Positions 9,338 through 18,965 are shown, numbered from the stretch's first letter. The stretch is 64,000 bases of DNA from Pontibacter arcticus (GCF_003284895.1 NZ_QMDV01000001.1:89080-153079), one strand, 5' to 3'. Numbers and translations: made by a program. Notes: generated by a model from the letters alone, not told the origin.

Positions 9338-9826
9338 CTATAATTCTATGCGTAATACCCACTGACCGGGGTCAGTAACTACAAAACGTACCTGGCGTTC
9401 ATAAACTGAGTTATTCATCAGGTTTTGAGCCCTGAAACGTACATAACCATCAAAAGGCAGTTCCATATTTTCAAATCCTATGTAATTACTCAGATTTACC
9501 ACTGTGCCATTAGAACCTACCATTTGCAGATCATTGGGGTTATTAATAACTCTTCCTGCCTGCTTTATTACAACTTCTACCTTGTTAGGAGATATATCGC
9601 TTCGCTTTACCATACTTGTGCGGAGCACTTCACTACTCATCACCACACGGGTTCTTTTTTTGGTCTCTTTCTTCTCTTTAGTTTTCTTACTTGCTTTTTG
9701 CGTACCTGCTGTAGTCGAGTCCTGTGCAGTTGCAGCTGGGTTGGCAGGGTAAGTCTGTGCTGCTACGGTTTGGATGCCAGCTACACCAGTCAATACAATA
9801 ATGGCGAAAGTATAAAGTGTTTTCAT
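9338..9826 (-). CDS. Secreted basic hypothetical protein
   Basis: I do not recognise this 162-residue protein. It starts with a clear signal peptide (MKTLYTFAIIVLTGVAGIQTVAAQ, cleavage probably after VAAQ), followed by a Thr/Lys-rich linker containing KASKKTKEKKETKKRTR (about 44-60). A compact C-terminal half of beta character follows (VEVVIKQAGRVINNPNDLQMV... to WVLRIEL). A periplasmic or outer-membrane-associated protein is likely. The positive linker could bind RNA, LPS or peptidoglycan; this is a guess. It has its own strong terminator. Confidence 0.75.
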   Translation of the reverse strand: MKTLYTFAIIVLTGVAGIQTVAAQTYPANPAATAQDSTTAGTQKASKKTKEKKETKKRTRVVMSSEVLRTSMVKRSDISPNKVEVVIKQAGRVINNPNDLQMVGSNGTVVNLSNYIGFENMELPFDGYVRFRAQNLMNNSVYERQVRFVVTDPGQWVLRIEL

Positions 9827-9897
9827 AAAACAGTTTTAAGATTAGATATCAAATATATAACATAAAGCTGATACAACACCTACTTTCTTTATACTTG

Positions 9898-10119
9898 TTA
9901 TAAATGTTTGAGCATCTCTATTTGCTCGTCGTTCAGCAGGATGTATCTGTTATTGAAAGGATTAGCATAAAAACGTTCGGCTATCATATATTCTCCTGTG
10001 GGCAACCGGTGGATGTTGTAGCTAAACAGGCTGTTGGAACGCTCGATCACAACTTCTGACTGATTAAGGTTAAGGGTACGGCCACAGGTTGTTGTTACCA
10101 TTTCAGGATGTAAGATCAT
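9898..10119 (-). CDS. Small hypothetical protein (73 aa)
   Basis: A 73-residue protein of mixed composition (MILHPEMVTTTCGRTLNLNQ... to LLNDEQIEMLKHL), with no signal peptide, membrane segment or motif that I recognise. Balanced amino-acid use and an intact frame from ATG make it likely to be real. It lies upstream of the secreted basic protein on the same strand, about 70 bp away, and could be co-transcribed with it. Confidence 0.55.
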   Translation of the reverse strand: MILHPEMVTTTCGRTLNLNQSEVVIERSNSLFSYNIHRLPTGEYMIAERFYANPFNNRYILLNDEQIEMLKHL

Positions 10120-10304
10120 AAATCAAAAATAGGGAATATATAAAGGGTATGATATCTTACGGATAAGCTTCTATTAAGTGACAGCAGTACTTCCAAAATA
10201 GCCGTATTTTATTTTTTTAAGTATGATTTATACATTGCTGCTCTGCCTATGGACAGTTTAAAGTGGTATAACAGCCTTCTGCTCTAAAAACTTAAGTTCT
10301 GCTG

Positions 10305-10333
10305 TTGTCTTAAAGTATAAGTTCCTACTTTTG
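10305..10333 (+). promoter_or_regulatory. purL promoter
   Basis: The -7 element TACTTTTG (10326-10333) is preceded at an 18 bp spacing by TTG (10305-10307), matching the Bacteroidota vegetative promoter. An AAAGTATAA motif sits in the spacer. The leader to the GTG start at 10362 would be about 20 nt. Confidence 0.65.
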
Positions 10334-10361
10334 CCAATCCGTTTATAAAAGCCAGACAAAC

Positions 10362-12578
10362 GTGGAAAAACAACTCACTACAGTAGAAACAGCGCAGAAG
10401 CTTGGTCTTCTGGAAGAAGAATTCGAAAAGATTAAACAGATACTGGGCCGCACGCCAAACTTTACAGAGTTAAGTATCTTTTCTGTGATGTGGTCGGAGC
10501 ACTGCTCTTACAAAAACTCGATTGTCTGGTTAAAAACACTGCCAAAAGACTCGCCCCGCATGCTGGCCAAAGCCGGTGAAGAAAACGCTGGCTTAGTAGA
10601 TATCGGCGACGGTTATGCCTGCAGCTTTAAAATAGAATCTCATAACCACCCATCAGCCATAGAGCCATACCAGGGCGCTGCAACCGGCGTTGGTGGTATA
10701 AACCGCGATATTTTTACGATGGGTGCCCGCCCGATTGCGCAGCTTAACTCGTTGCGTTTCGGCAACCCGCATTCCGAAAAAACGAAAGGCTTGCTGCGTG
10801 GTGTGGTAAAAGGCATCAGCCATTACGGTAATGCCTTTGGTATACCAACTGTAGGTGGTGAGTTATTCTTTGATGAGTGCTACAACATTAACCCGCTGGT
10901 AAATGCTTTCTCGGCTGGTATCGTTAAAGTAGGCGAAACGGCTTCTGCTACATCTTACGGTGTTGGCAACCCGGTATTTATTGTTGGTTCTGCCACTGGT
11001 AAGGATGGTATACACGGTGCTGCTTTTGCTTCTAAGGATATCACCGAAGATTCTGCCAAAGACCTTCCATCTGTACAGGTAGGCGATCCGTTCCAGGAAA
11101 AACTATTGATGGAAGCTACGCTGGAGATTATCCAGTCGGGTCACGTAATAGGCATGCAGGATATGGGCGCTGCCGGTATTACCTGCTCTACTTCCGAAAT
11201 GAGCGCCAAAGGCGAACACGGCATGGATATCTGGCTGGATAAAGTACCTACACGCCAAAAGGACATGGTTCCGTTCGAAATCCTGCTATCCGAAAGCCAG
11301 GAGCGCATGTTGATCGTGATGAAGAAAGGTTACGAGCAAACGATTAAAGACATCTGCGATAAGTGGGACCTGTACTGCGAAGAAATTGGCGTAGTAACAG
11401 AAGGCGGAAGACTACGCTACTTTATGAACGGCGAACTCGCTGCCGATGTACCTGCCGATGACTTGGTTTTAGGTGGAGGAGCCCCGGTTTACCACAGAGA
11501 GTATAAGGAGCCTGCTTACTTCCAGGAAGCCAAGAAATTTAACATAGACCAGGTACAGGAGCCGGAAGACCTGCAAGCCGTTGCCGATTTCCTGACCACA
11601 CATCCGAACATTGCCTCTAAACGCTGGGTATACCGCCAATACGATTCGATGGTAGGCACAGCCACAACTACAACCAACGCACCTGCCGATGCAGCTGTTG
11701 TAAAAGTAAAAGGCACCGATAAATCAATTGTGATTACAGTGGATTGCAACAGCCGCTACGTATATGCCGACCCGGAACAGGGAACTGCCATAGCCGTTGC
11801 CGAAGCTGCCCGTAATATTGTATGCACAGGCGGAGAGCCGATTGCTATTACCAACTGCCTGAACTTTGGCAACCCATACGTACCGGAAGTATACTGGCAT
11901 TTTGTTGGTGCTATTAAAGGGATGGGCAAAGCTTGTAACGCTTTTGGCACACCGGTAACAGGCGGTAACGTGAGCTTCTACAACCAATCATCAGACGAAG
12001 GCCCGGTTTTCCCGACGCCTACCATTGGTATGCTGGGCTTACTGGAGAACAAAGAAAACCAGATGACACTTGCCTTCCAGAAGGCTGGCGATGCAATTTA
12101 CCTGATCGGTGACTCGCAGAACGACATTGCTTCTTCTGAATACCTGTACTCGTACCACAATGTAAAACTTTCGCCGGCGCCATACTTTGATATGGACCAG
12201 GAGTTGAAAGTACAGGCGGCAGTGAAAGAAATCATCGAACAAAAACTGATCAGATCGGCACACGATGTGGCAGATGGCGGTTTATACATCGCTTTACTGG
12301 AGGCTGCCATGCCAAACGAACTGGGTTTTGATATCGAAACAGATAAAAATTTCAGAAAAGATGCATTTTTATTTGGGGAAAGCCAGAGCCGCGTAGTTGT
12401 TTCCGTTTCGGCTGAACAACAGGCTGCTTTCGAAAAGGCATTACAAAATAAAGGTGTGAATTTCACCAAATTAGGTACCGTAACAAGCCACGATTGCCAC
12501 ATAGATGGTGCGCTGTTTGGTGGCATTACAGTGGCCAAAAAACACTACGATACCGCGCTGGAGCAGATTTTAGACTAA
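10362..12578 (+). CDS. purL: Phosphoribosylformylglycinamidine synthase, PurL subunit
   Basis: ATP-dependent FGAM synthase subunit, step 4 of purine synthesis. At 738 residues it is the small, Bacillus-type PurL, which needs separate PurS and PurQ; neither is in the window. Motifs include FSVMWSEHCSYKNS (about 40-53, active-site histidine region), ESHNHPSAIEPYQGAATGVGGI and GGGAPVY, and two tandem AIRS-like ATP-binding halves. The start is GTG at 10362, placed about 28 nt after a good -7 box. It lies upstream of tRNA-Gln and prs, which makes PRPP, a purine precursor, but the separate promoters argue against one operon. Confidence 0.97.
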   Translation: MEKQLTTVETAQKLGLLEEEFEKIKQILGRTPNFTELSIFSVMWSEHCSYKNSIVWLKTLPKDSPRMLAKAGEENAGLVDIGDGYACSFKIESHNHPSAIEPYQGAATGVGGINRDIFTMGARPIAQLNSLRFGNPHSEKTKGLLRGVVKGISHYGNAFGIPTVGGELFFDECYNINPLVNAFSAGIVKVGETASATSYGVGNPVFIVGSATGKDGIHGAAFASKDITEDSAKDLPSVQVGDPFQEKLLMEATLEIIQSGHVIGMQDMGAAGITCSTSEMSAKGEHGMDIWLDKVPTRQKDMVPFEILLSESQERMLIVMKKGYEQTIKDICDKWDLYCEEIGVVTEGGRLRYFMNGELAADVPADDLVLGGGAPVYHREYKEPAYFQEAKKFNIDQVQEPEDLQAVADFLTTHPNIASKRWVYRQYDSMVGTATTTTNAPADAAVVKVKGTDKSIVITVDCNSRYVYADPEQGTAIAVAEAARNIVCTGGEPIAITNCLNFGNPYVPEVYWHFVGAIKGMGKACNAFGTPVTGGNVSFYNQSSDEGPVFPTPTIGMLGLLENKENQMTLAFQKAGDAIYLIGDSQNDIASSEYLYSYHNVKLSPAPYFDMDQELKVQAAVKEIIEQKLIRSAHDVADGGLYIALLEAAMPNELGFDIETDKNFRKDAFLFGESQSRVVVSVSAEQQAAFEKALQNKGVNFTKLGTVTSHDCHIDGALFGGITVAKKHYDTALEQILD

Positions 12579-12605
12579 ATTTTTTAAGATTTTTTTCGGC
12601 AAATG

Positions 12606-12636
12606 TTTGCAGTTTAAAATCGTCTCTCTATCTTTG
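12606..12636 (+). promoter_or_regulatory. tRNA-Gln promoter
   Basis: TTTG (12606-12609), a 19 bp spacer and TATCTTTG (12629-12636) form the clearest consensus promoter in the window. It lies 50 bp upstream of the tRNA gene, just after purL. Confidence 0.8.
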
Positions 12637-12685
12637 CATCACTGAACGACGAAGGGGCTTCCACTCTGAAGTCTAGTAGGTAACT

Positions 12686-12758
12686 TGTCCGATGGTGTAA
12701 CTGGCAACACGTCTGATTTTGGTTCAGAAGAGTCCAGGTTCGAAACCTGGTCGGACAA
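12686..12758 (+). tRNA. tRNA-Gln (anticodon TTG)
   Basis: A 73 nt cloverleaf. The acceptor stem TGTCCGA pairs with TCGGACA (12751-12757), followed by an A discriminator. The anticodon stem TCTGA/TCAGA closes the loop TTTTGGT, whose anticodon is TTG. The T arm is CCAGG-TTCGAAA-CCTGG. The U1-A72 end is typical of tRNA-Gln. CCA is not encoded. A promoter precedes it and an intrinsic terminator follows 5 nt downstream, making a monocistronic unit. Confidence 0.97.
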
Positions 12759-12762
12759 CTTT

Positions 12763-12800
12763 AAAAGGATAACATACGCTCTGTGTGTTATCCTTTTTTT
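12763..12800 (+). terminator. Terminator of tRNA-Gln
   Basis: AAAAGGATAACA pairs with TGTTATCCTTTT around a short loop and is followed by a run of Ts. Confidence 0.9.
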
Positions 12801-12865
12801 GTTTTAAGCCTATCTGTAAGTAATTTAAAACCAGAAAACTCTCATACTTTCTAAAGGATTTTTGA

Positions 12866-12873
12866 TAGCTTTG
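12866..12873 (+). promoter_or_regulatory. prs promoter, -7 element
   Basis: TAGCTTTG matches TAnnTTTG 44 bp upstream of the prs start; no clear TTTG lies at the -33 position. Confidence 0.5.
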
Positions 12874-12916
12874 CCTCTAGTTAAACTAAACAAAAAATTC
12901 AGCACAAAGGCCCCCT

Positions 12917-13846
12917 ATGCCACAGGTTAAAATTTTTTCTGGTTCTGCATCCCAATATTTAGCTGAGAAAATAGCTGCCGCTTACGGCACTACACTCGGC
13001 GACTTAAGTATTTCCCGTTTCAGCGATGGTGAGATTGGCGTACACTTTAACGAGTCTGTTCGTGGTGCCGAGGTGTTTATCGTTTCTTCTACTTTTCCGC
13101 CGGCTGATAACCTGATGGAGCTTATGCTGCTGGTAGATGCTGCCAAGCGTGCATCCGCCCACAAAGTGATCGTGGTAATGCCGTATTACGGATATGCCCG
13201 CCAGGACAGAAAAGACAAGCCACGTGTTTCGATCGGAGCTAAAGTGTTAGCCAATGCCATACAATCTTGTGGCGCCGACCGCCTGATGACCTGCGATCTG
13301 CATGCCGGTCAGATTCAGGGCTTTTTCGATATTCCCGTAGATCATCTGGACGGATCTGCCATATTTGTGCCTTACCTGCGCAGCCTGAACCTGGGCAGTA
13401 ACCTGATCTTCGCTTCTCCGGATGTGGGAGGTGTGGTAAGAACAAGAGCTTTCGCCAAAAATTTTGGTGCCGAAATGGTGGTTTGCGATAAGCACCGTGT
13501 ACGCGCCAACGAAATCGCTTCGATGCAGGTAATCGGTGATGTAGAAGGCATGGATGTTGTTTTGGTTGATGACATGGTGGATACAGCCGGAACCATTACC
13601 AAAGCAGCGGAACTTCTAAAGCAAAAAGGAGCCAGATCGGTTCGAGCCATTGCCACACACCCTGTACTTTCAGGCCCGGCCTATGAGCGTATTCAGAACT
13701 CCGTGCTGGAAGAATTGGTGGTATCAGATACTATTCCATTAAAACAGCCAAGCGATAAGATCAAAGTACTTTCTTTCTCTGATCTTTTTGCCAGAGCCAT
13801 TAACAGCGTGGTAACCCACGAATCCATCAGCTCGCTGTTTATATAA
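12917..13846 (+). CDS. prs: Ribose-phosphate pyrophosphokinase
   Basis: Makes PRPP from ribose 5-phosphate and ATP for nucleotide, histidine and tryptophan synthesis. The 309-residue protein has the class I layout: RFSDGE and the flexible-loop region near the N-terminus, YYGYARQDRK (about 94-103) near the ATP site, CDLHAGQIQGFF (about 125-136), and the PRPP-binding loop VVLVDDMVDTAGTITKA (about 214-230). It has its own -7 box upstream and a strong terminator after it. Confidence 0.97.
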   Translation: MPQVKIFSGSASQYLAEKIAAAYGTTLGDLSISRFSDGEIGVHFNESVRGAEVFIVSSTFPPADNLMELMLLVDAAKRASAHKVIVVMPYYGYARQDRKDKPRVSIGAKVLANAIQSCGADRLMTCDLHAGQIQGFFDIPVDHLDGSAIFVPYLRSLNLGSNLIFASPDVGGVVRTRAFAKNFGAEMVVCDKHRVRANEIASMQVIGDVEGMDVVLVDDMVDTAGTITKAAELLKQKGARSVRAIATHPVLSGPAYERIQNSVLEELVVSDTIPLKQPSDKIKVLSFSDLFARAINSVVTHESISSLFI

Positions 13847-13867
13847 TACTGATTTATTTAATTGCTT

Positions 13868-13909
13868 AAAGGTTAAATTGTTGTTCTGCGGGATAACAAT
13901 TTAACCTTT
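13868..13909 (+). terminator. Terminator of prs
   Basis: Perfect 15 bp arms, AAAGGTTAAATTGTT and AACAATTTAACCTTT, enclose a 12 nt loop; a T-run follows. Confidence 0.85.
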
Positions 13910-13952
13910 ATTTTTTTGCTATACTTTGCTGAAGCTGAACAATTTCTAGTAA

Positions 13953-14093
13953 GCTGTGTAGTATCAGCAAAGTATTTTTTTGTTGCCCTTGCTGCGTGTT
14001 TTCACCAGCAAGCACTACAGGGTAATGTATAGTTGTCGGTGAAAACACCAACAACGGCAGAACCTTTCGTTTTTACTTATACTTTACTGATAT
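13953..14093. repeat. MITE-like palindromic element, copy A
   Basis: One of four intergenic copies. The core has inverted halves built on GTTTTCACC (left) and GGTGAAAAC (right), extended by GTTGCCCTTGCTGCGT and ACCAACAACGGCAG. The outer inverted pair is TATCAGCAAAGTAT (13962-13975) with ATACTTTACTGATA (14080-14093). This copy has the most diverged ends (GCTGTGTAG rather than GCTGTTTAG). It lies between prs and rplY. Confidence 0.8.
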
Positions 14094-14186
14094 TCTTCAA
14101 CCTCAATAAAAAACAAGCAACAATTTAACAATCCACAATTAAATCCGTACCTTCGCGGCTTCATTTATATTTTAAAATTCATTTTT

Positions 14187-14771
14187 ATGAAAACATTAGA
14201 GATTATAGGGTTTAAAAGAGCAAATCTCGGTAAAGCACAGACAAAAGAACTTCGCAATGAGTCTTTTGTACCAGGTGTATTGTACGGCGGTGCTGAGCAA
14301 GTTCACTTCTATGCACCAGCTATCCTTTTCAGAGACTTAGTTTATTCTCCGGAAGTATACGAAATCGACCTGAACATTGAAGGCACGCACTACAGAGCCA
14401 TCATGCAGGATATCCAATTCCATCCGGTAAACGAAATGTTACTGCACGTTGACTTCCTGGAGCTTCAGGATGACAAAGTTGTTAAGATGGATATTCCAGT
14501 GAAATTTGTTGGTGTATCTCCTGGTGTATTACTAGGTGGTAAACTGGTTACAAAACTTCGCAAGATCAGAATCAAGGCGCTTCCGGCTAACCTGCCAGAT
14601 GCAATTGAAGTTGATATTTCTGAACTTGAACTGGGCAAATCAATCAAAGTTAGCAAGATCGTTCCACAGAACTACGAGATCTTATCTAACCCACTTGCTC
14701 CGGTAGCAACTGTTACTGTTCCACGTGCCCTTAAGAGCGCACAGGTAGAGGAAGCACGCGGTAAGAAATAA
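14187..14771 (+). CDS. rplY: 50S ribosomal protein L25/general stress protein Ctc
   Basis: Binds 5S rRNA in the large ribosomal subunit. The 194-residue protein is the long, CTC-type form. An N-terminal L25 domain (about 1-95: KTLEIIGFKRANLGKAQTKELRNESFVPGVLYGG, residues 2-35) is followed by the C-terminal TL5-like beta domain (about 100-190). A basic tail ends in ARGKK. It is transcribed with a TACCTTCG sequence at 14148, close to the -7 consensus, and has a terminator immediately downstream. In Bacteroidota and other bacteria it is often paired with pth, as here. Confidence 0.95.
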   Translation: MKTLEIIGFKRANLGKAQTKELRNESFVPGVLYGGAEQVHFYAPAILFRDLVYSPEVYEIDLNIEGTHYRAIMQDIQFHPVNEMLLHVDFLELQDDKVVKMDIPVKFVGVSPGVLLGGKLVTKLRKIRIKALPANLPDAIEVDISELELGKSIKVSKIVPQNYEILSNPLAPVATVTVPRALKSAQVEEARGKK

Positions 14772-14794
14772 GCTTCGCTTGGTATTACCAAATC

Positions 14795-14832
14795 AAATCC
14801 TGTTCTGCCGCTGTGCAGGACAGGATTTTTTG
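14795..14832 (+). terminator. Terminator of rplY
   Basis: AAATCCTGTTCTGC pairs, with one mismatch, with GCAGGACAGGATTT, followed by a T-run. Confidence 0.85.
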
Positions 14833-14858
14833 TTTCCGGTAAAAGGTTGAATGTCTTA

Positions 14859-14940
14859 ATTGTTAAAAAGTTAAATTGCCACCATAGTGTTATTCTATTT
14901 AAATCAACAATTCAACTATTGAACAATTCAGCAGTTAAAG
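14859..14940. repeat. Degenerate AATTGTT-type hairpin repeat between rplY and pth
   Basis: The spacer contains an inverted arrangement of short units (AATTGTTAAAAAGTTAAATTG on one side; CAATTCAACTATTGAACAATT on the other), like the spacer hairpins at 1687 and 7553. Confidence 0.55.
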
Positions 14941-14999
14941 CAATAAAACAGTGGTTGGGCTTTAAGCAGTCCTCTCCTGCCACACCCGAAGATACAAGT

Positions 15000-15563
15000 A
15001 TGAAATACCTGATTGTGGGCCTCGGCAATATCGGGCCCGAATATGCGGAAACACGCCATAACATCGGCTTTATGGTGCTGGATTACCTCGCTAAAAAACA
15101 CGATGCTAAATTTGAGCTGGGCCGCCACGCATTTACAACCGAAATTAAGCACAAAGGCCGCACGTACGTACTGGTAAAACCTACCACCTACATGAACCTG
15201 AGCGGCAAAGCAGTGGGCCATTACCTGAGCAGCCTGAAACTGGAGCCCGATAGCCTCCTTGTAATTACAGATGATATTGCCTTGCCCTTTGGTAAGATCC
15301 GGATCCGGATGAAGGGCAGTGCCGGGGGGCATAACGGGTTAAAACACATCGAACAGACGCTGGGGCATAACAACTACCCGCGTTTGCGTTTTGGTGTAGG
15401 CGATAGCTTCCATGCAGGCAAGCAAGTGGATTATGTGCTAGGTAAATTCAGCGACGATGAGCAGATCGATTTACAGACGCTGATAGAGAAATCTGCGGAT
15501 GCCTCGCTTGCATTTGGCACCATTGGCCTGGAGCGCACCATGAACCAGTTTAATACCAAATAA
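15000..15563 (+). CDS. pth: Peptidyl-tRNA hydrolase
   Basis: Releases tRNA from prematurely dissociated peptidyl-tRNA. The 187-residue protein starts MKYLIVGLGNIGPEYAETRHNIGFMV, with the conserved N10 and H21 region; KPTTYMNLSGKAVGHYL and the GSAGGHNGLKHIEQTLG loop are also present. The ATG at 15000 is chosen because it gives the standard N-terminus. An in-frame extension reaches a TTG and an ATG further upstream (14847), but it runs through the hairpin repeat. Short N-terminal extensions do occur in this phylum, so the start is less certain than the function. Confidence 0.94.
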   Translation: MKYLIVGLGNIGPEYAETRHNIGFMVLDYLAKKHDAKFELGRHAFTTEIKHKGRTYVLVKPTTYMNLSGKAVGHYLSSLKLEPDSLLVITDDIALPFGKIRIRMKGSAGGHNGLKHIEQTLGHNNYPRLRFGVGDSFHAGKQVDYVLGKFSDDEQIDLQTLIEKSADASLAFGTIGLERTMNQFNTK

Positions 15564-15606
15564 ACACCACCTTCTTTATACTTTAAGGAACCTCTCCTGC
15601 CCTTCC

Positions 15607-16845
15607 ATGAAAAAGCTATTCCTGCTTTACCGCAACGCCTTTGGCGGCCTCTCCAAACCTGCCTGGATGATGTCGCTGGTGATGCTGATAAACAGGAGTG
15701 GCGCTATGGTAACGCCTTTTTTAAGTTTGTACCTGACGGATATGCTGGGTTACTCGCTGAAAGATGCCGGTATTATCCTGAGTATTTATGGCCTTGGGTC
15801 GGTATGCGGTTCTTTTCTGGGCGGCTGGCTAACCGATAAACTGGGGCATTTTTGGGTGCAGTTTGTAAGCTTGGTGCTGGGCGGCAGTTTATACTTTATG
15901 TTGCTGAACCTGCGCCAGTTCGAGTACCTGGCTGCCGGTGTGTTTATACTTAGTCTGGTAAATGATATGCTGCGCCCGGCCAACTCGGCCTCCATCGCTT
16001 ATTACGCCAAACCCGAAAACGTAACACGCGCTTTTTCCCTGAACAGGATGGCCATTAACCTGGGCTTTTCTGTGGGCCCGGCGTTAGGTGGCTTGCTGGC
16101 AGCTATCTCCTATAAATGGCTTTTTATTGCAGATGGCCTTACGTGCGTGGCGGCTGGTCTTTTCTTCTTTTTATACTTTAGAAACCAGCGCGGCTTTGCT
16201 CCCAAAACGGCCAGAGCTGCCAGTATAAAAACTGTTGCGGCTTCCTCGCCTTATAAGGATGTCTATTTCCTGATGTTTGTAGGGTTGTGCAGTTGCTTTG
16301 CGATCATCTTTTTCCAGTTGTTTGTTACGCTCCCCCTTTATTACCGTCAGGAATACGCGCTGCCTGAAAGTAATATCGGCCTGCTGATGGCTTTTAACGG
16401 CTTAATTGTTTTCTCGATGGAGATGATGATCGTTTACCTGCTCGGCGATAAAGCAAACAAATCGGTTTTAATAAGTATCGGTTTGCTTGTACTGGGTGCT
16501 TCGTTTATACTTTTAAATTTGTTTGAGCACGTCAGTATTTTGTATGTGGCGATGCTGCTGCTGAGTATATCTGAAATTCTGGCGATGCCTTTTATGGCAA
16601 CTCTAACTGTAGAACGCTCCAACGAATTTAACCGCGGTAGTTATATGGGCTTGTATACCATTGCATTTTCGGCTGCGCATGTGCTGGCTCCTTTGCTGGG
16701 CACTTCCATTATTGCGGCTTACGGCTTTCCGGTACTGTGGTGGATAACTGGTATTGTCTCTTTTCTGACGGCTGTCGGACTTTACTGGGTAGTGACCAAA
16801 ATAGAACAGCAACGCCACGACAAACTAGCACTGGCTAAAGTATAA
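15607..16845 (+). CDS. Major facilitator superfamily exporter
   Basis: A 412-residue protein with about 12 membrane segments in two six-helix halves, separated by a loop near residues 195-215. The MFS motif A is GGWLTDKLGH (about 77-86), so a proton-coupled drug or metabolite exporter is likely; the substrate is unknown. It follows pth by about 43 bp. Its stop codon TAA lies inside an AAAGTATAA motif (C-terminus A-K-V-stop), and that motif starts a 34 bp terminator arm. Confidence 0.88.
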   Translation: MKKLFLLYRNAFGGLSKPAWMMSLVMLINRSGAMVTPFLSLYLTDMLGYSLKDAGIILSIYGLGSVCGSFLGGWLTDKLGHFWVQFVSLVLGGSLYFMLLNLRQFEYLAAGVFILSLVNDMLRPANSASIAYYAKPENVTRAFSLNRMAINLGFSVGPALGGLLAAISYKWLFIADGLTCVAAGLFFFLYFRNQRGFAPKTARAASIKTVAASSPYKDVYFLMFVGLCSCFAIIFFQLFVTLPLYYRQEYALPESNIGLLMAFNGLIVFSMEMMIVYLLGDKANKSVLISIGLLVLGASFILLNLFEHVSILYVAMLLLSISEILAMPFMATLTVERSNEFNRGSYMGLYTIAFSAAHVLAPLLGTSIIAAYGFPVLWWITGIVSFLTAVGLYWVVTKIEQQRHDKLALAKV

Positions 16846-16920
16846 ATCTCCTATAAAAGTATAAACCCGCAGACTAACTAAATAGCCTGCGGGTTTATAC
16901 TTTTATAGGAGATTTATACT
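16839..16920. terminator. Exceptionally long bidirectional hairpin (34 bp perfect arms)
   Basis: Bases 16839-16872 pair perfectly with 16887-16920 around a 14 nt loop. The arms contain CCCGCAG at the loop end and two AGTATAAA motifs each. The left arm includes the MFS stop codon, and the right arm ends 5 bp before the metG stop. It serves as terminator for both convergent genes. Confidence 0.9.
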
Positions 16921-16925
16921 GAGAT

Positions 16926-18965
16926 TTAAGACACTTTCCCGCCGTTCATGATTTCCTTGTTCGGCTGCACAAAGGCTAACGAACCATCTGCATTTTCGGC
17001 CATCAGAATCATGCCCTGGCTGGTGATACCTTTAATATCGCGTGGGGCCAAATTTACCAATATACTTACCTGTTGCCCAATGATAGCCTCCGGTGCGAAA
17101 AATTCAGCAATACCACTTACTACGGTGCGCTGGTCGATGCCGGTGTCAATTTTAAGCTTGAGCAATTTTTTGGTTTTCGCTACTTTTTCTGCTTCCAGGA
17201 TGGTACCGATGCGAATATCCAGCTTTGTGAAATCATCAAAGGTAATGTCTTCTTTGGCTGGTTCTGCAACGGCATTGGCTACCTGGTTGGCAACTTTGGT
17301 ATCGAGTAGTTTCTGTACCTGCGCTTCCACGGCGGCATCTTCTACTTTCTCGAACATCAACTCTGGCTTTCCTATTACGTGGCCTGTTTTTAATAAATCT
17401 GTAGCACCGGCTTCGGCCCATGTTCCCAAAGCCATGTTCAGCATACTGCGTAGTTTTGTAGCAGAATCCGGCAGGAACGGCTCCATTAATATGTTCAAGC
17501 TGGCTGAGATCTGTAACGCAATGTTCATGATCGTTTTTACACGTTCCTCATCCGTTTTGATCAGTTTCCAGGGCTCAGTATCGGCTAAGTATTTGTTGCC
17601 TAAACGTGCCAGGTTCATCAGTTCGCTCAGTGCCTCCCGGAAACGGTAACGCTCGATCAGTTCGCCAATAATAGCCGGATATTTTTCTAACTGGGTTAAT
17701 ACTTCCTGGTCGTAATCGGTGAGCGGGCCACGGGCCGGAACAGCGCCTTCGTAATACTTCTGCGTGAGCACCACGGCTCGGTTAATGAAGTTACCAAGTA
17801 TAGCCAGCAGCTCGTTGTTGTTGCGTGCCTGGTAATCTTTCCAGGTGAAGTCGTTGTCCTTTGTTTCGGGAGCGTTGGCGGCCAGCACGTAACGCAGCAC
17901 ATCGCCTTTGCCTTTAAAGTCTTCGAGGTATTCGTGCAGCCACACCGCCCAGTTACGCGAGGTAGAAATTTTATCGCCTTCCAGGTTCAAAAACTCGTTG
18001 GCAGGCACGTTATCCGGCAGAATATAATCGCCGTGCGCCTTCAGCATACTCGGGAAAATGATGCAATGGAACACGATGTTGTCCTTGCCAATAAAATGTA
18101 CGAGCTTGGATTCTTTGTCTTTCCAGTATAATTCCCAATCCGGTGTAAGTGCTTTGGTAGCAGAAATGTAACCGATGGGTGCATCAAACCAAACATACAG
18201 TACTTTGCCTTCTGCGCCTTTTACCGGCACGGGCACGCCCCAATCCAGGTCGCGGGTTACGGCGCGTGGCTGCAAGCCCTGGTCTATCCAGCTTTTGCAC
18301 TGGCCGTACACGTTCGGTTTCCAGTCCTGCTTATGGCCTTCCACGATCCACTCACGCAGCCAGGCTTCATACTCGTTAAGCGGCAGGTACCAGTGTTTGG
18401 TTTCGCGCATAACGGGTGCTGCCCCGCTTAGGGTACTTTTCGGGTTGATGAGGTCTGTTGCGTTTAGCGTGGTGCCGCAGCTTTCGCACTGGTCGCCGTA
18501 GGCGTTCTCGTTTCCGCACTTCGGGCAGGTGCCGGTTATGTAGCGATCTGCCAGAAACTGCTGGGCTTTCTCATCAAAATACTGCTGCGTGGTCTGCTCT
18601 ACAAACTTGCCTTCGTTAAACAGTTTCAGGAAGAAATCAGACGCTGTTTCGTGGTGTATTTCAGAAGAAGTACGGTCATAGATATCAAAGGAAATATTGA
18701 AATCAGCGAACGAATCTTTGATTAACGTATGGTATTTATCTACGGCTTGCTGCGGGGTAATGCCTTCTTTTTTTGCTCTGATCGTGATCGGTACGCCATG
18801 CTCATCGGAGCCGCAAATAAACTTGACATCTCTTTTCTGGGAGCGCAGGTAGCGCACGTAAATATCAGCGGGCAAGTATACGCCGGCCAGGTGGCCAATG
18901 TGTACGGGGCCATTAGCGTATGGTAAAGCGGCTGTTACGGTATATCGTTTCGGGTTCGGTGTCAT
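16926..18965 (-). CDS. metG: Methionyl-tRNA synthetase
   Basis: Class I synthetase that charges tRNA-Met. The 679-residue protein has the HIGH motif at 22-25 ([11 protein letters not shown]), a zinc knuckle [18 protein letters not shown] (about 145-162) and a KMSKS variant reading KISTS (about 335-339). An anticodon-binding helical domain follows, then a C-terminal EMAP/Trbp111-like tRNA-binding domain (about 575-679: [17 protein letters not shown]). The length matches dimeric, C-terminally extended enzymes. It is transcribed alone. Confidence 0.97.
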   Translation of the reverse strand: MTPNPKRYTVTAALPYANGPVHIGHLAGVYLPADIYVRYLRSQKRDVKFICGSDEHGVPITIRAKKEGITPQQAVDKYHTLIKDSFADFNISFDIYDRTSSEIHHETASDFFLKLFNEGKFVEQTTQQYFDEKAQQFLADRYITGTCPKCGNENAYGDQCESCGTTLNATDLINPKSTLSGAAPVMRETKHWYLPLNEYEAWLREWIVEGHKQDWKPNVYGQCKSWIDQGLQPRAVTRDLDWGVPVPVKGAEGKVLYVWFDAPIGYISATKALTPDWELYWKDKESKLVHFIGKDNIVFHCIIFPSMLKAHGDYILPDNVPANEFLNLEGDKISTSRNWAVWLHEYLEDFKGKGDVLRYVLAANAPETKDNDFTWKDYQARNNNELLAILGNFINRAVVLTQKYYEGAVPARGPLTDYDQEVLTQLEKYPAIIGELIERYRFREALSELMNLARLGNKYLADTEPWKLIKTDEERVKTIMNIALQISASLNILMEPFLPDSATKLRSMLNMALGTWAEAGATDLLKTGHVIGKPELMFEKVEDAAVEAQVQKLLDTKVANQVANAVAEPAKEDITFDDFTKLDIRIGTILEAEKVAKTKKLLKLKIDTGIDQRTVVSGIAEFFAPEAIIGQQVSILVNLAPRDIKGITSQGMILMAENADGSLAFVQPNKEIMNGGKVS

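Noticed and set aside
13953..14093. MITE copies as simple intrinsic terminators
   Set aside because: Each copy lies beyond or beside a normal terminator, lacks a T-run after the stem and shares outer ends with copies elsewhere, so a dispersed element explains it better.
16948..17649. 233-codon plus-strand frame opposite metG
   Set aside because: Antisense to the conserved C-terminal domain of MetG; composition is serine-rich and uninformative.
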